Part shown: positions 28,501 through 42,600 of the stretch, piece after piece
Numbering within the stretch: the first letter of the stretch is position 1
Layout of the letters: every line of letters begins with the position of its first letter
Program-made: the position numbers and the translations under genes
Notes under the pieces: model-generated
The model's database searches: none
Told to the model about the DNA's origin: nothing
The model's input: the letters and a program-made list of their open reading frames with translations, nothing else
Source: Arenicola marina
Lineage: Eukaryota; Annelida; Polychaeta; Arenicolidae
Assembly (NCBI GenBank): GCA_964019135.1
Contig: OZ025265.1
Span: 4,470,318 to 4,534,317 of the forward strand
Length of the DNA stretch: 64,000 nt
Direction of reading: 5' to 3'

Positions 28501-31500
28501 CTGGGATTGGTGAGTAGGGGTGATTAGGCGGACTGGTGTGTCGTGCTAACGCTAACTCTGGGATTGGTGAGTAGGGGTGATTAGGCGGACTGGTGTTTCG
28601 GGCTAACGCTAACTCTGGGATCGGTGAGTCGGGGTGATTAGGCTGACCGGTGTGTCCGGCTAACGCTAACTCTGGGATCGGTGAGTAGAGGTGATTAGGC
28701 TGACTGGTGTGTCGGTCTAACACTAACTTTGGGATTGGTGAGTAGGGATGATTAGGCTGACTATTGTGTCGGGCTAATGCTAACTCTGGGATCGGTGAGT
28801 CGGGGTGATTAGGCGGACTGGTGTGTCGTGCTAACGCTAACTCTGGGATTGGTGAGTCGGGGTGATTAGGCGGACTGGTGTGTCGGGCTAACGCTAACTC
28901 TGGGATTGGTGAGTAGAGGTGATTAGGCTGACTGGTGTGTCGGGCTAACGCTAACTCTGGGATTGGTGAGTAGGGATGGTTCGGCTGACTGGTGTGTCGT
29001 GCTAACGCTAACTCTGGGATTGGTGAGTAGGGGTGGTTAGGCTGACTGGTGTGTCGGGCTAACGCTAACTCTGGGATCGGTGAGTCGGGGTGATTAGGCG
29101 GACTGGTGTGTCGGGCTAACGCTAACTCTGGGATTGGTGAGTAGGGGTGGTTAGGCTGACTGGTGTGTCGTGCTAACGCTAACTCTGGGATTGGTGAGTA
29201 GGGGTGATTAGGCTGACTGGTGTGTCGAGCTCACACTAACTCTGGGATTGGTGAGTAGGGGTGGTTAGGCTGACCGGTGTGTCGTGCTAACGCTAACTCT
29301 GAGATTGGTGAGTAGGGGTGGTTAGGCTGACTGGTGTGTCGGGCTAACGCTAACTCTTGGATCGGTGAGTCGGGGTGATTAGGCTGACTGGTGTGTCGGG
29401 CTAACGCTAACTCTGGGATTGGTGAGTCGGGGTGATGAGGCGGACTGGTGTGTCGGGCTAACACTAACTCTGGGATTGGTGAGTCGCGGTGATTAGGGGG
29501 ACTGGTGTGTCGTGCTAACGCTAACTATGGGATTGGTGAGTAGGGATGATTAGGCGGACGGGTGTGTCGGGCTAACACTAACTCTGGGATTGGTGAGTCG
29601 GGGTGATTAGGCCTACTGGTGTGTCGTGCTAACGCTGACTCTGGGATTGGTGAGTAGAGGTGATTAGGCTGACTGGTGTGTCGGGCTAACATTAACTCTG
29701 GGATTGGTGAGTAGGGATTGTTAGGCGGACTGGTGTGTCGGGCTAACGCTAACTCTGGGATTAATGAGTAGGGGTGATTAGGCTTACTGGTGTGTCCTGC
29801 TAACGCTGACTCTGGGATTGGTGAGTAGAGGTGGTTAGGCTGACTGGTGTGTTTGGCTTACGCTAACTCTGAGATTGGTGAGTATGGGTGGTTAGGCTGA
29901 CTGGTGTGTCGTGCTAACACTAACTCTGGAATTGGTGAGTAGGGATGATTGGGCTGACTGGTGTGTCGTGCTAACGCTAACTCTGGGATTGGTGAGTAGG
30001 GGTGGTTCGGCTGACTGGTGTGTCGTGCTAACGCTAACTCTGGGATTGGTGAGTAGGGGTGGTTAGGCTGACTGGTGTGTCGTGCAAACGCTAACTCTGG
30101 GATTGGTGAGTCGGGGTGATTAGGCTGACTGGTGTGTCGTGCTAACGCTAACTCTGGGATTGGTGAGTAGGGATGATTATGCTGACTGGTGTGTCGTGCT
30201 AACGCTAACTATGGGATTGGTGAGTAGGGATGATTAGGCGGACTGGTGTGTCGGGCTAACACTAACTCTGGGATTGGTGTGTCGGGGTGATTAGGCGAAC
30301 TGGTGTGTCGTGCTAACGCTAACTCTTGGATTGGTGAGTAGAGGTGGTTAGGCTGACTGGTGTGTCGGGCTAACACTAACTCTGGGATTGGTGAGTAGGG
30401 ATTGTTAGGCGGACTGGTGTGTCGGGCTAACGCTAACTCTGGGATTGGTGAGTAGGGGTGGTTAGGCTGACTGGTGTGTCGTGCTAACGCTAACTCTGGG
30501 ATTGGTGAGTAGGGGTGGTTAGGCGGACTGGTGTGTTTGGCTAACGCTAACTCTGACATTGGTGAGTATGGGTGGTTAGGCTGACAGGTGTGTCGTGCTA
30601 ACACTAACTCTGGAATTGGTGAGTAGGGATGAGTAGGCTGACTGGTGTGTCGTGCTAACGCTAACTCTGGGATTGGTGAGTAGGGGTGGTTCGGCTGACT
30701 GGCGTGTCGTGCTAACGCTAACTCTGGGATTGGTGAGTAGGGGTGGTTAGGCTGACTGGTGTGTCGGGCTAACGCTAACTCTGGGATTGGTGAGTATAGG
30801 TGGTTTGGCTGACCGGTGTGTCGTGCTAACGCTAACTCTGGGATTGGTGAGTAGGGATGATTAGGCTGACTGGTGTGTCGTGCTAACGCTAACTCTGGGA
30901 TTGGCGAGTAGGGGTGATTAGGCTGACTGGTGTGTCGGGCTAACACTAACTCTGGGATTGGTGAGTAGGGGTGGTTAGGCTGACTGGCGTTTCGGACTAA
31001 CGCTAACTCTAAGATTGGTGAGTAGGGGTGATTAGGCTGACTGGTGTGTCGCGCTAACGCTAACTCTGGGATCGGTGAGTAGGGATGATTAGGCTGACTG
31101 GTGTGTCGTGCTAACGCTAACTCTGGGATTGGTGAGTAGGGGTGGCTAGGCTGACTGGTGTGTCGGGTTAACACTAACTCTGGGATTGGTGAGTAGGGGT
31201 GGTTAGGCTGACTGGTGTTTCGGACTAACGCTAACTCTGGGATTGGTGAGTAGGGGTGATTAGGCTGACTGGTGTGTCGGGTTAACACTAACTCTGGGAT
31301 TGGTGAGTAGGGGTGATTAGGCTGACTGGTGTGTCGGGCTAACACTAACTCTGGGATTGGTGAGTAGGGGTGGTTAGGCTGACTGGTGTTTCGGACTAAC
31401 GCTAACTCTGGGATTGGTGAGTAGGGGTGATTAGGCTGACTGGTGTGTCGTGCTAACGCTAACTCTGGGATTGGTGAGTAGGGGTGGTTAGGCTGACTGG

Positions 31501-32590
31501 TGTGTTTGGCTAACGCTAACTCTGGGATTGGTGAGTCGGGGTGATTAGGCGGACTGGTGTGTCGTGCTAACGCTAACTCTGGGATTGGTGAGTAGGGGTG
31601 ATTAGGCGGACTGGTGTGTCGTGCTAACGCTAACTCTGGGATTGGTGAGTAGGGGTGATTAGGCTGACTATTGTGTCGTGCTAACGCTAACTCTGGGATT
31701 GGTGAGTCGGGGTGGTTTGGCTGACTGGTGTGTCGTGCTAACGCTAACTCTGGGATTGATGAGTAGGGATGATTAGGCTGACTATTGTGTCGGGCTAACG
31801 CTAACTCTGGGATTGGTGAGTAGGGATTGTTAGGCGGACTGGTGTGTCGGGCTAACGCTAACTCTGGGATTGGTGATTCGGGGTGATTAGGCGGACTGGT
31901 GTGTCGTGCTAACGCTAACTCTGGGATCGGTGAGTAGGGGTGATTAGGCTGACTGGTGTGTCGGTCTAACACTAACTTTGTGATTGGTGAGTAGGGATGA
32001 TTAGGCTGACTAGGGTGTCGGGCTAACGCTAACTCTGGGATTGGTGAGTCGGGGTGATTAGGCGGACTGGTGTGTCGTGCTAACGCTAACTCTGGGATTG
32101 GTGAGTAGGGGTGATTAGGCGGACTGGTGTGTCGTGCTATCGCTAACTCTGGGATTGGTGAGTAGGGGTGGTTAGGTGGACTAGTGTGTCGGGCTAACAC
32201 TAACTCTGGGATTGGTGAGTCGGGGTGGTTAGGCTGACTGGTGTGTCGGGCTAACGGTAACTCTGGGATTGGTGAGTAGAGGTGATTAGGCTGACTGGTG
32301 TGTCGGGCTAACGCTAACTCTGGGATTGGTGAGTAGGGGTGATTAGGCTGACTGGTGTGTCGGGCTAACGCTAACTCTGGGATTAATGAGTAGGGGTGAT
32401 TAGGCTGACTGGTGTGTCGTGCTAACGCTAACTCTGGGATTGGTGAGTAGGGGTGGTTAGGCTGACTGGTGTGTCGTGCTAACGCTAACTCTGGGATTGG
32501 TGAGTAGGGGTGATTAGGCTGACTGGTGTGTCGAGCTAACACTAACCCTGGTATTGGTGAGTAGGGGTGGTTAGGCTGACTGGTGTGTCG
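16550..32590 (+). repeat. Three tandem copies of a 92-unit (5,244-bp) higher-order repeat
   Basis: Copy 1 runs from about 16,550 to 22,080, copy 2 to about 27,330 and copy 3 to about 32,590. The rare ACCCTGGTAT unit sits at 22,057, 27,301 and 32,545, exactly 5,244 bp apart, near the end of each copy. The CTATGGGATTGG unit at 19,721, 24,965 and 30,209 has the same spacing. Copy 1 is 5,529 bp because it holds about five extra units near 19.5-19.8 kb, including a second GAGCTCACAC unit (18,454 and 19,537). Copies 2 and 3 differ by only a handful of substitutions, while copy 1 is more diverged. This implies at least two rounds, the last one recent. Confidence 0.92.
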
Positions 32591-35389
32591 GGCTAACGCT
32601 AAGTCTGGGATTGGTGAGTCGGGGTGTTTAGCCGGACTGGTGTGTCGGGCTAGCGCTAACTCTGGGATTGGTGGGTAGGCATGATTAGGCTGACTAGTGT
32701 GTCGTCCTAACGCTAACTCTGGGATTGGTGAGTCGGGGTGATTAGGCGGACTGGTGTGTCGGGCTAACGCTAACTCTGGGATCGGTGAGTAGGGGTGATT
32801 AGGCGGACTGGTGTGTCGTGCTAACGCTAACTCTGGGATTGGTGAGTAGGGATGGTTAGGCTGACTGGTGTGTCGTGCTAACGCTAACTCTGGGATTGGT
32901 GAGTAGGGGTGGTTAGGCTGACTGGTGTGTCGGGCTAACGCTAACTCTGGGATTGGTGAGTAGAGGTGATTAGGCTGACCGGTGTGTCGTGCTAACGCTA
33001 ACTCTGGGATTGGTGAGTAGGGATGATTAGGCTGACTGGTGTGTCGTGCTAACGCTAACTCTGGGATTGGTGAGTAGGGATGATTAGGCTGACTGGTGTG
33101 TCGGGCTAACACTAACTCTGGGATTGGTGAGTAGTGGTGGTTAGGCTGACTGGTGTTTCGGACTAACGCTAACTCTGGGATTGGTGAGTAGGGGTGATTA
33201 GGCTGACTGGTGTGTCGTGCTAGCGCTAACTCTGGGATTGGTGAGCAGGGGTGGTTAGGCTGACTGGTGTGTTTGGCTAACGCTAACTCTGGGATTGGTG
33301 AGTCGGGGTGATTAGGCGGACTGGTGTGTCGTGCTAACGCTAACTCTGGGATTGGTGAGTAGGGGTGATTAGGCGGACTGGCGTGTCGTGCTAACGCTAA
33401 CTCTGGGATTGGTGAGTAGGGGTGATTAGGCTGACTGGTGTGTCGTGCTAACGCTAACTCTGGGATTGGTGAGTCGGGGTGATTAGGCGGACTGGTGTGT
33501 CGTGCTAACGCTAACTCTGGGATCGGTGAGTCGGGGTGATTGGCCTGACTGGTGTGTCGGGCTAACGCTAACTCTGGGATCGGTGAGTAGGGGTGATTAG
33601 GCGGACTGGTGTGTCGGTCTAAGACTAACTTTGGGATTGGTGAGTAGGGGTGATTAGGCTGACTAGTGTGTCGGGCTAACGCTAACTCTGGGATTGGTGA
33701 GTCGGGGTGATTAGGCGGACTGGTGTGTCGTGCTAACGCTAACTCTGGGATTGGTGAGTCGGGGTGATTAGGCGGACTGGTGTGTCGTGCTATCGCTAAC
33801 CCTGGGATTGGTGAGTAGGGGTGGTTAGGCTGACTGGTGTGTCGGGCTAACGGTAACTCCGGGATTGGTGAGTATAGGTGATTAGGCTGACTGGTGTGTC
33901 GGGCTAACGCTAGCTCTGGGATTGGTGAGTAGGGATTGTTAGGCGGGCTGGTGTGTCGGGCTAACGATAAGTCTGGGATTAATGAGTAGGGGTGATTTGG
34001 CTTACTGGTGTGTCGTGCTAACGCTAACTCTGGGATTGGTGAGTAGGGGTGGTTAGGCTGACTGGTGTGTCGTGCTAACGCTAACTCTGGGATTGGTGAG
34101 TAGGGATGGTTAGGCTGACTGGTGTGTCGTGCTAACGCTAACTCTGGGATTGGTGGGTAGGGATGATTAGGGTGACCGGTGTGTCGTCCTAACGCTAACT
34201 CTGGGATTGGTGAGTCGGGGTGATTAGGCGGACTGGTGTGTCGGGCTAACGCTAACTCTGGGATCGGTGAGTAGGGGTGATTAGGCGGACTGGTATGTCG
34301 TGCAAACGCTAACTCTGGGATTGGTGAGTAGGGATGGTTAGGCTGACTGGTGTGTCGTGCTAACGCTAACTCTGGGATTGGTGAGGAGGGGTGGTTAGGC
34401 TGACTGGTGTGTCGGGATAACGCTAACCCTGGGATGGGTGTGTAGGGATGATTAGGCGGAATGGGGTGTCGGGCTAACGCTAACTCTGGGATTGGTGAGT
34501 AGGGGTGATTAGGCTGACTGGTGTGTCGTGCTAACGCTAACTCTGGGATTGGTGAGTAGGGGTGATTAAGCTGACTGGTGTGTCGTGCTAACGCTAACTC
34601 TGGGATTGGTGAGTAGAGGTGATAAGGCTGACTGGTGTGTCGAGCTAACACTAACTCTGTGATTGGTGAGTAGGGGTGGTGAGGCTGACTGGTGTGTCGT
34701 GCTAACGCTAACTCTGGGATTGGTGGGTAGGGATGGTTAGGTTGACTAGTGTGTCGTGCTAACGCTAACTCTGGGATTGGTGAGTAGGGGTGGTTAGGCT
34801 GACTGGTGTGTCGGGCTAACGGTAACTCTGCGATTGGTGAGTAGAGGTGATTAGGCTGACTGGTGTGTCGGGCTAACGCTAACGCTGGGATTGGTGAGTA
34901 GGGGTGGTTAGGCTGACTGGTGTGTCGTGCTAACGCTAACTCTGGGATTGGTGAGTAGGGGTGGTTAGGCTGACTGGTGTGTCGTGCTAACACTAACTCT
35001 GGAATTGGTGAGTAGAGGTGATAAGGCTGACTGGTGTGTCGTGCTAACGCTAACTCTGGGATTGGTGAGTAGGGGTGATTAGGCTGACAGGTGTGTCGGG
35101 CTAACGCTAACTCTGGGATTGGTGAGTAGGGGTGGTTAGGCTGACTGGTGTGTCGGGCTAACGCTAACTCTGGGATTGGTGAGTAGGGGTGGTTAGGCTG
35201 ACTGGTGTGTCGGGCTAACGCTAACTCTGGGATTGGTGAGTAGGGGTGATTAGGCTGACTGGTGTGTCGTGCTCACGCTAACTCTGGGATTGGTGAGTAG
35301 AGGTGATAAGGCTGACTGGTGTGTCGAGCTAAAACTAACTCTGTGATTGGTGAGTAGGGGTGGTTAGGCTGACCGGTGTGTCGGGCTAA

Positions 35390-37220
35390 CGCTAACTCTG
35401 GGATTGGTGAGTCGGGGTGATTAGGCGGACTGGCGTGTCGGGCTAACGCTAACTCTGGGATTGGTGAGTAGGGGTGGTTAGGCTGACTGGTGTGTCGGGC
35501 TAACGCTAACTCTGGGATTGGTGAGTAGGGGTGGTTAGGCTGACTGGTGTGTCGGGCTAACGCTAACTCTGGGATTGGTGAGTCGGGGTGATTAGGCGGA
35601 CTGGTGTGTCGTGCTAACGCTAACTCTGGGATTGGTGAGTAGGGATGATTAGGCGGACTGGTGTGTCGGGCTAACACTAACTCTGGGATTGGTGAGTCGG
35701 GGTGATTAGCCGGACTGGTGTGTCGTGCTAACGCTAACTCTGGGATTGGTGAGTAGGGGTGGTTAGGCTGACCGGTGTGTCGGGCTAACGCTAACACTGG
35801 GATTGGTGAGTAGGGGTGGTTAGGCTGACTGGTGTGATTGGCTAACACTAACTCTGAGATTGGTGGGTAGGGATGATTAGGGTAACTAGTGTGTCGTGTT
35901 AACGCTAACTCTGGGATTGGTGAGTCGGGGTGATTAGGCTGACTGGTGTGTCGGGCTAACGCTAACTCTGGGATCGGTGAGTAGGGGTGATTAGGCGGAC
36001 TGGTGTGTCGTGCAAACGCTAACTCTGGGATTGGTGAGTAGGGATGGTTAGGCGGACTGGTGTGTCGTGCTAACGCTAACTCTGGGATTGGTGAGTAGGG
36101 GTGGTTAGGCTGACTGGTGTGTCGGGCTAACGCTAACTCTGGGATTGGTGAGTAGAGGTGATCAGGCTGACTGATGTGTCGGGCTAACGCTAACTCTGGG
36201 ATTGGTGAGTAGGGGTGGTCAGGCTGACTGGTGTGTCGGGATAACACTAACTCTGGGATTGGTGAGTGGGGATGATTAGGCGGACTGGTGTGTCGGGCTA
36301 ACGCTAACTCTGGGATTGGTGAGTCGGGGTGATTAGGCGGGCTGGCGTGTCGGGCTAACGCTATCTCTGGGATTGGTGAGTAGGGGTGATTAGGCGGACT
36401 GGTGTGTCGGGCTAACACTAACTCTGGGATTGGTGAGTAGGGGTGATTAGGCGGACTGGTGTGTCGGGCTAACACTAACTCTGGGATTGGTGAGTCGGGG
36501 TGATTAGGCGGACTGGTGTGTCGTGCTAACGCTAACTCTGGGATTGGTGAGTAGGGATGATTAGGCGGACTGGTGTGTCGGGCTAACACTAACTCTGGGA
36601 TTGGTGAGTCGGGGTGATTAGGCGGACTGGTGTGTCGTGCTAACGCTAACTCTGGGATTGGTGAGTAGGGGTGGTTAGGCTGACCGGTGTGTCGGGCTAA
36701 CGCTAACACTGGGATTGGTGAGTAGGGGTGGTTAGGCTGACTCGTGTGATTGGCTAACACTAACTCTGAGATTGGTGGGTAGGGATGATTAGGGTAACTA
36801 GTGTGTCGTGCTAACGCTAACTCTGGGATTGGTGAGTCGGGGTGATTAGGCTGACTGGTGTGTCGGGCTAACGCTAACTCTGGGATCGGTGAGTAGGGGT
36901 GATTTGGCGGACTGGTGTGTCGTGCAAACGCTAACTCTGGGATTGGTGAGTAGGGATGGTTAGGCGGACTGGTGTGTCGGGCTAACGCTAACTCTGGGAT
37001 TGGTGAGTAGGGGTGGTTAGGCTGACTGGTGTGTCGGGCTAACGCTAACTCTGGGATTGGTGAGTAGAGGTGATCAGGCTGACTGATGTGTCGGGCTAAC
37101 GCTAACTCTGGGATTGGTGAGTAGGGGTGGTCAGGCTGACTGGCGTGTCGGGATAACGCTAACTCTGGGATTGGTGAGTAGGGATGATTAGGCGGACTGG
37201 TGTGTCGGGCTAACGCTAAC
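35390..37220 (+). repeat. 16-unit (912-bp) tandem duplication
   Basis: About 35,390-36,301 recurs as 36,302-37,220. The distinctive GTGATTGGCTAACAC unit, followed by a TGGTGGGTAGGGATG unit and AGGGTAACTAG, is at 35,836 and 36,748, exactly 912 bp apart. The GATCAGGCTGACTGATG unit is likewise at about 36,161 and 37,073. Confidence 0.8.
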
Positions 37221-37229
37221 TCTGGGATT

Positions 37230-38260
37230 GGTGAGTAGGGGTGATTAGGCTGACTGGTGTGTCGTGCTAGCGCTAACTCTGGGATTGGTGAGTAGGGGTG
37301 ATTAAGCTGACTGGTGTGTCGTGCTAACGCTAACTCTGGGATTGGTCAGTAGAGGTGATAAGGCTGACTGGTGTGTCGAGCTAACACTAACTCTGGGATT
37401 GGTGAGTAGGGGTGGTTAGGCTGACTGGTGTGTCGGGCTAACGCTAACTCTGGGATTGGTGAGTCGGGGTGATTAGGCGGACTGGTGTGTCGGGCTAACA
37501 CTAAATCTGGCATTGGTGAGTCGGGGTGATTAGGCGGACTGGTGTGTCGGGCTAACGCTAACTCTGGGATCGGTGAGTAGGGGTGATTAGGCGGACTGGT
37601 GTGTCGTGCAAACGCTAACTCTGGGATTGGTGAGTAGGGATGGTTAGGCTGACTGTTGTGTTGTGCCAACGCTAACTCTGGGATTGGTGAGTAGGGGTGG
37701 TTAGGCTGACTGGTGTGTCGGGCTAACGCTAACTCTGGGATTGGTGAGTAGGGGTGATTAGGCTGACTGGTGTGTCGTGCTAGCGCTAACTCTGGGATTG
37801 GTGAGTAGGGGTGATTAAGCTGACTGGTGTGTCGTGCTAACGCTAACTCTGGGATTGGTCAGTAGAGGTGATAAGGCTGACTGGTGTGTCGAGCTAACAC
37901 TAACTCTGGGATTGGTGAGTAGGGGTGGTTAGGCTGACTGGTGTGTCGGGCTAACGCTAACTCTGGGATTGGTGAGTCGGGGTGATTAGGCGGACTGGTG
38001 TGTCGGGCTAACACTAAATCTGGCATTGGTGAGTCGGGGTGATTAGGCGGACTGGTGTGTCGGGCTAACGCTAACTCTGGGATCGGTGAGTAGGGGTGAT
38101 TAGGCGGACTGGTGTGTCGTGCAAACGCTAACTCTGGGATTGGTGAGTAGGGATGGTTAGGCTGACTGGTGTGTCGTGCTAACGCTAACTCTGGGATTGG
38201 TGAGTAGGGGTGGTTAGGCTGACTGGTGTGTCGGGCTAACGCTAACTCTGGGATTGGTGA
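37230..38260 (+). repeat. 9-unit (513-bp) tandem duplication
   Basis: The run holding GGTCAGTAGAGG, GGTGATAAGG, CACTAAATCTGGCATTGG and GTGCAAACG units occurs at about 37,346 and again 513 bp later at about 37,859. The same run recurs in the 4,500-bp blocks at 41,276 and 45,776, so this is the older, smaller seed of that region. Confidence 0.75.
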
Positions 38261-39611
38261 GTAGAGGTGATTAGGCTGACTGGTGTGTCGGGCTAACGCT
38301 AACCATGGGATTGGTGAGTAGGGGTGGTTAGGCTGACTGGTGTATCGTGATAACACTAACTCTGGGATTGGTGAGTAGGGATGATTAGGCGGACTGGTGT
38401 GTCGGGCTAACGCTAACTCTGGGATTGGTGAGTAGGGGTGATTAAGCTGACTGGTGTGTCGTGCTAACGCTAACTCTGGGATTGGTGAGTAGAGGTGATA
38501 AGGCTGACTGGTGTGTCGAGCTAACACTAACTCTGGGATTGGTGAGTAGGGGTGGTTAGGCTGACTGGTGTGTCGAGCTAACACTAACTTTGGGATTGGT
38601 GAGTATGGGTGGTTCGACTGACTGGTGTGTCGGGCTAACGCTAACTCTGGGATTGGTGAGTAGGGGTGATTAGGCTGAGTGGTGTGTCGTGCTAACGCTA
38701 ACTCTGGGATTGGTGAGTAGGGGTGATTAGGCTGACAGGTGTGTCGTGCTAACGCTAAGTCTGGGATTGGTGAGTAGAGGTGATAAGGCTGACTGGAGTG
38801 TCGAGCTAACACTAACTCTGTGATTGGTGAGTAGGGGTGGTTAGGCTGACTGGTGTGTCGGGCTAACGCTAACTCTGGGATTTGTGAGTAAGGGTGGTTA
38901 GGCGGACTGGTGTGTCGTGCTAACGCTAACTATGGGATTGGTGAGTAGGGATGATTAGGCGAACAGGTGTGACGGGCTAACACTAACTCTGGGATTGGTG
39001 AATCGGGGTGATTAGGCGGACTGGTGTGTCGTGCTAACGCTAACTCTGGGATTGGTGAGTAGGGATGGTTAGGCTGACTGGTGTGTCGTGCTAACGCTAA
39101 CTCTGGGATTGGTGAGTAGGGGTGATTAGGCTGACTGGTGTGTCGAGCTAACACTAACTCTGGGATTGGTGAGTAGGGTTGGTTAGGCTGACAGGTGTGT
39201 CGGGCTAACGCTAACTCTGGGATTGGTGAGTCGAGGTGATTAGGCGGACTGGTGTGTCGGGCTAACGCTAACTCTGGGATTGGTGAGTCGGGGTGATTAG
39301 GCGGACTGGTGTGTCGGGCTAACACTAACTCTGGGATTGGTGAGTCGGGGTGATTAGGCGGACTGGTGTGTCGTGCTAACGCTAACTATGGGATTGGTGA
39401 CTAGGGATGATTAGGCGGACTGGTGTGTCGGGCTAACACTAACTCTGGGATTGGTGAGTCGGGGTGATTAGGCGGACTGGTGTGTCGTGCTAACGCTAAC
39501 TCAGGGATTGGTGAGTAGGTGTGGTTAGGCTGACTGGTGTGTTTGGCTAGCGCTAACTCTGGGATTGGTGAGTAGGGGGAATTAGGCTGACTAGTGTGTC
39601 GGGCCAACGCT

Positions 39612-39665
39612 AACTCTGGGATTGGTGAGTCGGGGTGATTAGGCGGACTGGTGCGTGCTAACGCT
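39612..39665 (+). repeat. 54-bp variant unit (3-bp deletion), first of three
   Basis: GGACTGGTGCGTGCTAACG replaces GGACTGGTGTGTCGTGCTAACG, a loss of three bases at 39,651. The same variant recurs at 43,581 and 48,081. It is a private marker of the blocks in this part of the array and explains why they are 3 bp off a multiple of 57. In the open minus-strand frame it only drops one His from the 19-residue repeat. Confidence 0.85.
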
Positions 39666-42600
39666 AACTCTGGGATTAGTGAGTAGGGGTGGTTAGGCTG
39701 ACTGGTGTGTCGGCTTAACACTAACTCTGGGATTGGTGAGTCGGGGTGATTAGGCTGACTGGTGTGTCGGGCTAACGCTAGATCTGGGATTGGTGAGTAG
39801 GGGTGATTAGGGTGACTGGTGTTTCGGGCTAACGCTGGCTCTGGGATTGGTGAGTAGGGGTGGTTAGGCTGACTGGTGTGTCGGGCTAACGCTAACTCTG
39901 GGATTGGTGAGTAGAGGTGATTAGCCTGACTGGTGTGTCGCGCTAACGCTAACTCTGGGATTGGTGAGTAGGGGTGATTAGGCTGACTGGTGTGTCGGGC
40001 TAACGCTAACTCTAGGATTGGTGAGTCGGGGTGATTAGGCGGACTGGTGTGTCGTGCTAACGCTAACTCTGGGGTTGGTGCGTAGGGGTGGTTAGGCTGA
40101 CTGGTGTGTCGTGCTAACGCTAACTCTGGGATTGGTGAGTCGGGGTGGTTAGGCTGACTGGTGTGTCGGGTTAACACTAACTCTGGGATTGGTGGGTAGG
40201 GGTGATTAGGCGGACTGGTGTGTCGTGCTAACGCTAACTCTGGGATTGGTGAGTAGGGGTGGTTAGGCTGACTGGTGTGTCGTGCTAACGCTAACTCTGG
40301 GATTGGTGAGTCGGGGTGATTAGGCTGACTGGTGTGTCGGGCTAACGCTAACTCTGGGATTGGTGAGTACAGGTGATTAGGCGGACTGGTGTGTCGTGCT
40401 AACGCTAACTCTGGGCTTGGTGAGTAGGGGTGATTAGGCTGACTGGTGTGTCGTGCTAACGCTAACTCTGGGATTGGTGAGTAGGGGTGATTAGGCTGAC
40501 TGGTGTGTCGTGCTAACACTAACTCTGGGATTGGTGAGTCGGGGTGGTTAGGCTGACTGGTGTGTCGGGCTAACGCTAACTCTGGGATTGGTGAGTAGGG
40601 ATGATTAGGCTGACTGGTGTGTCGGGCTAACGCTAACTCTGGGATTGGTGAGTCGGGGTGATTAGGCGGACTGGCGTGTCGGGCTAACGCTATCTCTGGG
40701 ATTGGTGAGTAGGGGTGATTAGGCGGACTGGTGTGTCGGGCTAACACTAACTCTGAGATTGGTGGGTAGGGATGATTAGGGTAACTAGTGTGTCGTGCTA
40801 ACGCTAACTCTGGGATTGGTGAGTCGGGGTGATTAGGCTGACTGGTGTGTCGGGCTAACGCTAACTCTGGGATCGGTGAGTAGGGGTGATTAGGCGGACT
40901 GGTGTGTCGTGCAAACGCTAACTCTGGGATTGGTGAGTAGGGATGGTTAGGCGGACTGGTGTGTCGGGCTAACGCTAACTCTGGGATTGGTGAGTAGGGG
41001 TGGTTAGGCTGACTGGTGTGTCGGGCTAACGCTAACTCTGGGATTGGTGAGTAGGGGTGGTCAGGCTGACTGGCGTGTCGGGATAACGCTAACTCTGGGA
41101 TTGGTGAGTAGGGATGATTAGGCGGACTGGTGTGTCGGGCTAACGCTAACTCTGGGATTGGTGAGTAGGGGTGATTAGGCTGACTGGTGTGTCGTGCTAG
41201 CGCTAACTCTGGGATTGGTGAGTAGGGGTGATTAAGCTGACTGGTGTGTCGTGCTAACGCTAACTCTGGGATTGGTCAGTAGAGGTGATAAGGCTGACTG
41301 GTGTGTCGAGCTAACACTAACTCTGGGGTTGGTGAGTAGGGGTGGTTAGGCTGACTGGTGTGTCGGGCTAACGCTAACTCTGGGATTGGTGAGTCGGGGT
41401 GATTAGGCGGACTGGTGTGTCGGGCTAACACTAACTCTGGCATTGGTGAGTCGGGGTGATTAGGCGGACTGGTGTGTCGGGCTAACGCTAACTCTGGGAT
41501 CGGTGAGTAGGGGTGATTAGGCGGACTGGTGTGTCGTGCAAACGCTAACTCTGGGATTGGTGAGTAGGGATGGTTAGGCTGACTGGTGTGTCGGGCTAAC
41601 GCTAACTCTGGGATTGGTGAGTAGGGGTGGTTAGGCTGACTGGTGTGTCGGGCTAACGCTAACTCTGGGATTGGTGAGTAGAGGTGATTAGGCTGACTGG
41701 TGTGTCGGGCTAACGCTAACCATGGGATTGGTGAGTAGGGGTGGTTAGGCTGACTGGTGTATCGTGATAACACTAACTCTGGGATTGGTGAGTAGGGATG
41801 ATTAGGCGGACTGGTGTGTCGGGCTAACGCTAACTCTGGGATTGGTGAGTAGGGGTGATTAGGCTGACTGGTGTGTCGTGCTAACGCTAACTCTGGGATT
41901 GGTGTGTAGGGGTGATTAAGCTGACTGGTGTGTCGTGCTAACGCTAACTCTGGGATTGGTGAGTAGAGGTGATAAGGCTGACTGGTGTGTCGAGCTAACA
42001 CTAACTCTGGGATTGGTGAGTAGGGGTGGTTAGGCTGACTGGTGTGTCGAGCTAACACTAACTTTGGGATTGGTGAGTAGGGGTGGTTCGGCTGACTGGT
42101 GTGTCGGGCTAACGCTAACTCTGGGATTGGTGAGTAGGGGTGATTAGGCTGAGTGGTGTGTCGTGCTAACGCTAACTCTGGGATTGGTGAGTAGGGGTGA
42201 TTAGGCTGACAGGTGTGTCGTGCTAACGCTAAGTCTGGGATTGGTGAGTAGAGGTGATAAGGCTGACTGGAGTGTCGAGCTAACACTAACTCTGTGATTG
42301 GTGAGTAGGGGTGGTTAGGCTGACTGGTGTGTCGGGCTAACGCTAACTCTGGGATTTGTGAGTAAGGGTGGTTAGGCGGACTGGTGTGTCGTGCTAACGC
42401 TAACTCTGGGATTGGTGAGTAGGGATGGTTAGGCTGACTGGTGTGTTGGGCTAGCGCTAACTCTGGGATTGGTGGGTAGAGGTGGTTAGGCGGACTGGTG
42501 TGTCGTGCTAACGCTAACTATGGGATTGGTGAGTAGAGATGATTAGGCGGACAGGTGTGACGGGTTAACACTAACTCTGGGATTGGTGAGTCGGGGTGAT

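Noticed and set aside
30209-34993. 1,594-codon minus-strand open frame
   Set aside because: Same satellite frame. Its right part crosses the edge of a higher-order block without any change expected of a gene end, and its beginning depends on a GTG-type start inside a repeat unit.
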